From Blastomyces gilchristii SLH14081 (taxonomy: Eukaryota > Ascomycota > Eurotiomycetes > Onygenales > Ajellomycetaceae): a stretch of DNA of 64,000 nt. The notes under the pieces are model-generated. The model was given only the letters and a program-made list of their open reading frames with translations. It was not told the DNA's origin and did not search any database. Location of the stretch: the NCBI RefSeq assembly GCF_000003855.2, contig NW_003101681.1:6898604-6962603 (forward strand). Direction: 5' to 3'. Within the stretch, counting starts at the first letter, position 1, and every line of letters begins with the position of its first letter. Of the stretch, positions 59,052-64,000 are shown piece after piece. The position numbers were made by a program, and so were the translations under genes.

Positions 59052-59071
59052 AGTACATATCACGCCAAGCT

Positions 59072-59112
59072 GCAAACACCCGAATAATCGCCTGCGAGCA
59101 CTTATTCTTACA
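59072..59112 (+). repeat. GyA outer 3' LTR, right part
   Basis: These are the last 41 bp of the LTR after LINE-3 (left part 217 bp; total 258). CpG is retained (CCCGAATAATCGCCTGCGAGCAC) at this flank-facing end, which closes with TTCTTACA. Confidence 0.9.
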
Positions 59113-59457
59113 GATCTGTGTTCTGAAAAGTAATAATATTTAATAACACTCTCTATTGAATTTTTAATAAATGAGTACTATGTTATATTATTATATAAGT
59201 GATAAATGATTTCATGATTTCATTTAATACTATTCTCAATAATGAGATCAGAATGAAAATGTGACTAAGAATTTAAACATATTCTTTATCTGAGACTAGA
59301 TTTTTATTTAAAAAGTGAATCTGAAATCTTTAATATTTGAAATAACATGATTTGAAATTAATGTATTGAATATCAACCATGATCAGAAGTAATGCTTTTA
59401 GACAATATAATAACTGTAAAGTTTGATTCTGATCTCAGACACGGTCACACAGTCAGT
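59113..59457. mobile_element. Relic with a MITE-like terminus
   Basis: These 345 bp of AT-rich DNA have no ORF. The right end, CAGACACGGTCACACAGTC followed by AGTCT (59433-59457), is the complement of the start of the 504-bp MITE (AGACTGACCGTGTGACCG...), with one transition. The body shows no clear match to that MITE and I could not locate the opposite end. It is either a diverged family member or only a captured terminus. Confidence 0.5.
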
Positions 59458-59499
59458 CTAGTCTCAGAGTGATAGACAGTTGATAAACAGTGTATAATC

Positions 59500-61200
59500 T
59501 TGAGAACTTAACAGATTCTTCTTCAGAGAGTACTTATAAATTAACAGTCTCAATCTAATACTATAAATCTCAGTAATTCATGCATTCAATAGAACATACT
59601 TTATAGAAAGACTTCAGTAACTTGTTCAGTATTCATCTTATTACAAGGTTTTAATATTATATCTTTACTTAATCAGTTCACAATGACTAGAATGTTTCTA
59701 CAATTCTTACTCTCAGAGAGATTAACAGTGAAGTCAATTATCACATCTCATCAGATTCTATCAGAGATATGAAGCAGTTTCAGCAGGCCTTTTCTATAAT
59801 TGTTTTATGAAGTGACAGAGAAACAACAGTGGCAGTTTCAGACAAAGTATCTGATACTATTCAATATCTCAGGTCATTAGAATTCTTGAGAGATCATTCA
59901 ATACAGTTATCAATATCTATTAATAGTTCTACTTCTCATAATTATTGTAATACTGTTTGTACATGCTCTTGATATTCTTTTCTGAACTTATCAGTAAAGA
60001 TGAGAATATCATTGAAATAAGTAGATATAAACTTATCAAGAAAATCTCAGAGTGCTCACTTGATATACTTCTGAAATATACTGAGAGCATTAGTCAATTC
60101 AAAAGATGTGACTACTTATTCAAAGAGACTATATTATGTTTAAAATGCTGTAAGTCACTCATCTTCTTCAGTAATACAGATCTGATGAAACATAGTGATA
60201 ATATCTAGCTTTGTAAATTATTGAGCTTGTCTGATATTAGCTTGAATTTTATTGATAAGAGATAAAGAATAGTGATCTTTCTTTATTAATCTGTTCAGTT
60301 CTTAATAGTTCACACAGAATCAAAGTTCTTTATCTGATTTCTTTGCAAAGAGAATAGAAGCTGTAGCGGAGAAGTTATGAACACATATAAATTCTTAATT
60401 CAACAGATCATTAAGTGTCTTTTGAAGAAGAAGAAGTTTATCTTGAAATATATTATAAAGAAGATCTCACAGTGATTTAAAGTCTTTATTATTCTTCTTT
60501 TCTAACTTAATACTGTGGTCTACTTCTGAGTCTTATAAGAAGAGTAGGTTCATAATATTATTATCTTATCAGATGACATCTAGATATTCATGATATTATT
60601 AAGAGAGTTTTGTATAAGAATCTGTTATTATAATATGAAATATCTTTTCTAGAGCTTTTTTAATATCAGTCAGGCTGATAGAGTAGATCACTATATAATT
60701 CTGTTGTCAGTGATCTTGTTAATGACTCTGTCAGAAGTTCTTTCAGAGTATTTTATAAGTATTGACAGAGATCTGTGTCAGGTTCATAGTCTTGTGAACT
60801 TCATTTTCATAAACTCAATTATTATTCAGAAATATCAAACTTCTGTTTCAAGTGTCTAATAACATGTCTTATTGAGATAGTCAGACAAGTTCTAGTATAA
60901 GAATATTATTAACATTATCAACTTCATATGTATAAGTATCTTCATGTTGATATTCTTTAATATCTATGGTTAGTTTTATCATGTAAGAGATGCAAACATC
61001 TTTTGAGTCATTAAATTCTGTGAGAAGATAGGATTTTGTTAAGAGAATACACTGAAGATTATGATATCTTATAACTGAAGATTCAATCATTGCATAGTGA
61101 CATAGACTGCTTTCTATCATAGGTTTCATATTATATATATTATTCATCACAGTAGATACAAGAATCACATTCATTATCATTTTCTCTTCAAATCATTGTT
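59500..61200 (-). pseudogene. GyB pol: protease, RT, RNase H (partial)
   Basis: The protease-like block at 60881-61180 is open for 99 codons and includes LLTEFNDSKDV and ILILELVWL, comparable to the LILGLPWL element of Gypsy proteases. RT: on the minus strand near 59940-60110 the order LDKFIST-YFNDILIF-TDKF-EYQEHV (in more than one frame) matches DKFVSAYLDDILIYS...EHxxHV. The palm reads YFND. Frame is lost in places. RNase H remnants lie at about 59530-59900. Classification as Ty3/Gypsy rests on these blocks. Confidence 0.68.
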
Positions 61201-62659
61201 ATTCAACCTCTTCAAGCTTCTGTTTGCAAGTTTGAACAGAAGCTAGTCTTTTTCCTGTTTCATCAGAGTATTCTCATAGTTATCTTTCGAATCTTTCTCT
61301 AATGTAATGTGGTTGACATGAACTGTCAGTGTTGATCTTTTTCTTAAATAAAGAGATACATAAGTTAATTAGTAGTTAAGAATAATGTGTTCTGATCAGT
61401 TACAGTTAATACACACTTCTTATTAATGTTGATCAGTGACTTCTTCAGAAGTAATCTCAGAGACTCAGAAGTCTGTTCAGACAGTGAAGACTCTTGTTTA
61501 TGCATAGATATTCAAGTTTACTTAGTTCATGATATCTGCATTATTGTTCTTTGACACAGATGTATATATAACTGAGATATAATGTCTTCTACTATTGTTC
61601 TATATACTCTTGAGCTTAATAAGACAGTCATTCAATGTTCAGAGTTATATGCAGAAGCTTTCATAAGTTGAGTCTTCATCTATACTTATAAGAGCTTGTA
61701 GAAGTTCAAAAGTTAATATCTTCTTAAGCATACTAATCTTCATTTAATTCTCTCAAGATTGATTACCTGCTTCTAGAATCTTGATGTCAAAGTCAGAGAT
61801 GAATGTTGTAAGAGAAGTATTTCTCTGTTAAGTACTGTATAATCAATTGAATCTCTTCTACTGTATAGCAGTGTCTTTGAACAGAACATTGAGATGTCTG
61901 ATAATATTGTCAGATATATGTATTACTGATTTGCATATCTTCATTTATGAAAAAAACTTCTATTTCATATGATCTTTCAATTGATCATTGATATATCAAT
62001 CTTGATTAGTTAATAAACTGGTAGCATCTTTATCTACAATTAGTTTCATGAGCATTTTCAATCTTCATAATAAGTAGAGATTTAGATCAGAAGTATTAAA
62101 AGATACGGAGATATCTAGATATTTCTTCAGTGCTTATATATTCATATCTGATTCAGTCAGTGTTGAAATCGCCTGTACAGAAGTTTCTTATTAAGTTAAT
62201 CACTGAATTTTCTCATATTGATGTTGTTGATTTGTATGCATATCAGTTATCTATTATTATTGTAATTTCAACATTGCTCAGAGTCACTGTGACACTGTGT
62301 CTATACTTATGTTTAAGAGTTCTGTCATGTTATCAGTAGACATAGCTGTATTATTCATCAGATGTGTGATATCTGTGTTTAAGAGTTCTTCAGAATTGAA
62401 AGTGTAATTATATAAATATCTCATGTATCTAAGGTGTCAGAACTCTCAGATATTTCACTGATATTCTCTTGAAAGATCTTGTTCTCTTCATGAGATCTTC
62501 TTGCAGAGTCAGAGTAACTGATGAGTAAGCTTCTATCTAGAGTCTTAGTATTTACTTAACTAGTTATTCATTTTTCTATTTCTTTTGCATTGTTACATAC
62601 TCAGATACCTTCTTAATGAGTAATTATTTCTAATGAGAAGATAATGAACATTTTTCAAG
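61200..62659 (-). pseudogene. GyB gag region
   Basis: By position this must hold gag, between the 5' LTR and the protease. I see no intact CCHC knuckle and no open frame over 70 codons on the sense strand, so the boundaries are positional only. The sequence is AT-rich and heavily mutated. Confidence 0.4.
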
Positions 62660-62953
62660 TGTAAGAAGCCTACACTGAATAAATCAGTATGAATATATAG
62701 GTCTTATATAATAAAAGTGAAAAATGTTAGAGAAGGAAAAAAGAGAAAGTGTGAGAATCAGTGATCAGAGTGAATATTTATACATATACATAGTGAATCT
62801 TCAAAGTGAAAGAATAGAAATTTCAGAACAGAAGAATAGAAATTTCATGAGTTTTTCAGCTGAGAATCAGTTACTGAGAATCAGAGCTTTCAGCAGGAAT
62901 CTATAAAGTGTAATGAAATAGTCTATATAATTGATCGGGCGTAGCCCGTCACA
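62660..62953 (-). repeat. Probable GyB 5' LTR
   Basis: On the minus strand it starts TGTGACGGGCTACGCCCGATC and ends CTTACA, giving 294 bp with TG...CA ends. The outermost bases contain CGGGC-GTA-GCCCG, a CpG-bearing inverted repeat, in otherwise CpG-free DNA. There is an internal direct repeat GAAGAATAGAAATTTCA (about 62806-62848) and a TATAAATA box. No second LTR exists to prove the ends. Confidence 0.55.
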
Positions 62954-64000
62954 TAGTGAAAGCTTTTAAACTTATTGAAATAAAATCTTATAAAAGAGAA
63001 TCTAGTTTAAAAGAGATATAAATATTCTCTAATAGTCAGGCTACTTTACAAAGACTTGAAAATAGTCAGATTTATAATAATTAAATAAATCTTAAACTGA
63101 TTTTAAATTCTGTTATAAAAATTCAAAAGAGAAGAATATTAAAACTAATAATTTATCTACACTAAGTTTCTACTTATATAAATATTCATGATAATGAATT
63201 GATTGATTCAGCTGTAAAAATAAGTTCAGAATTAAACAGATCTATTTGAAAAACAGTATTTTAGTCTTTCATAAAGAGAAAGATAAAAGAATTCTGTTTA
63301 AATTTGTAAAATAAAAGCTGATAGAAATAAGAGAAGAGTATATATTATTCAAGATTTGAAATAAAACTTAAGTGAAAATCTTGTTTAATTAAATATAAAA
63401 AGAAAGTATTCTCATCTATAATTCAGCTGAAACTAAAATATAATTATTTTAAATTTTATATTCAAAAATTGAATAATAGATTTAATTTAATAGAATTCTT
63501 ATTCTACAATTCAAATAAAAATTCTGAGTATATTATAATATATTATATATTATATAATAAGCTCAGAGTCAGATTGAAAGAGAAGTAAAATTTAAATTAA
63601 TTAAATATAAGATTCTTATTCTTAACTGAGATAGAAATTAAATACTTAATAGACTTTCTATCAGAAACTTAAGTAGCTATAAGAAAATGACTAAATTCAA
63701 AACTATCTGAATATGAAGAGATGAAAATTAATCAGATATAGTCTGTTAAAACAGCTATTTACTGTTATTAAATATGTTTATTTTATTATTATCTTTTCTT
63801 ACAGTTTCTTTTCATTTCTTTTCTATCTACTATATCTATCTTTAAGACTTTATTTCTTTTCTTATATTATATTACTTCTAAATGATTTCAAAAGTATTAG
63901 AAGATATTAAAAATACTGTAATTTATAAGAGACTTTTATATTCTGAGCTGGAATTTTCTAATTTTACATATCTGAAATTGATAAATGTATAATAATTGAT
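62954..64000 (+). mobile_element. LINE-4 fragment (RNase H and 3' end), heavily mutated
   Basis: This is homologous to about 57877-58935 of LINE-3, from within RNase H through the end of ORF2 into the 3' UTR, running off the window. Even CpA and TpG are converted here: the HWVPAHxNIHGNELAD region reads CACTAAGTTTCTACTTATAT..., and CAAATG becomes TAAATA. The terminal CSFC finger is destroyed. The ORF2 stop region (CAGATATAG) is at about 63733-63741. This copy is clearly older or more often mutated than LINE-1 to LINE-3. Confidence 0.85.

Larger units (their letters stand above)
51363..59071. repeat. 20-bp target duplication of LINE-3
   Basis: An identical 20-mer containing GTACATATCACGCC lies at 51363-51382 and 59052-59071, the two edges of LINE-3. 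Joining the flanks rebuilds a 258-bp GyA LTR. Confidence 0.95.
37952..59112 (+). mobile_element. GyA outer copy, 5'-truncated, split by an inner GyA and by LINE-3
   Basis: This plus-strand chromovirus begins within gag at the tRNA-segment junction. It runs gag-protease-RT-RNase H to 40306, is interrupted by the inner GyA (40307-47554), continues with integrase and chromodomain (47555 to about 49330), a 1.8-kb 3' region and the 3' LTR (51166-51382 plus 59072-59112). LINE-3 splits that LTR. Taking out the inner element and one GACTC shifts coordinates by 7253, which carries pol frame 2 into frame 1, exactly the frame of the integrase. The 5' LTR is missing. Confidence 0.9.
59458..62953 (-). mobile_element. 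GyB: third Ty3/Gypsy family, 3'-truncated
   Basis: Read leftwards: LTR (probably 62660-62953), a gag region, protease (about 60880-61180), RT (about 59950-60750) and part of RNase H. Integrase and 3' LTR are absent; the element stops at the MITE-like relic. The sequence does not align with GyA or GyX. There are many stops. Confidence 0.75.

Overview
The window is a nested graveyard of retrotransposons, most likely from a filamentous ascomycete fungus. No host protein gene is recognisable. The taxon is inferred from three things: Tad1-like LINEs with a CCHC ORF1 and an EN-RT-RNase H ORF2, Ty3/Gypsy elements including one chromodomain family, and a RIP-like mutation load. Almost every long repeat is AT-rich, poor in CpG and GpG/CpC, and broken by point mutations, especially TGA at expected Trp codons. 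Reading frames otherwise run intact over kilobases.

Layout, left to right. A Gypsy chromovirus (family GyA, minus strand, 1-2777) abuts a piece of LINE-0 (minus, 2778-3000). LINE-1 (minus, 3001-18833) sits in LINE-0, which continues at 18834-19688. LINE-1 carries a 504-bp MITE-like insertion (4620-5123) and LINE-2 (plus, 6877-14564, with a 299-N assembly gap). A second Gypsy family, GyX (plus, 19689-36405), contains a complete second copy of itself, GyY (26742-35055). Next come a LINE fragment (36406-37207), a distinct 744-bp segment with a tRNA-like gene at its edge (37208-37951), and a 5'-truncated GyA copy (plus, 37952-59112). That copy is interrupted by a full GyA element in the opposite orientation (40307-47554) and, inside its 3' LTR, by LINE-3 (plus, 51383-59051). 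The right end holds a MITE-like relic (ending at 59457), a third Gypsy family (GyB, minus, to 62953) and an old LINE fragment (62954-64000).

The insertion history is supported by target-site duplications: GACTC for the inner GyA, AAAGA for GyY, 12 bp for LINE-1 and LINE-2, 20 bp for LINE-3 and 10 bp for the MITE. Removing the inner GyA plus one GACTC restores the pol frame of the outer copy.

Three observations stand out. First, in all eight assessable GyA and GyX LTRs, CpG survives only on the side facing the flank, so the mutator spared element edges. Second, GyX and GyY both have a textbook -1 frameshift signal at the gag/pol junction: A_AAA_AAC, an in-frame TAG, a 7-nt spacer and a 9-bp hairpin. 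Third, the LINE has a modular 5' UTR (about 155-bp CpG-rich monomers, then 53-bp repeats of variable number) and a perfect 10-bp hairpin near its 3' (AAT)n tail. Family names (GyA, GyX, GyY, GyB, LINE-0 to LINE-4) are local labels. GyY is the inner copy of family GyX.
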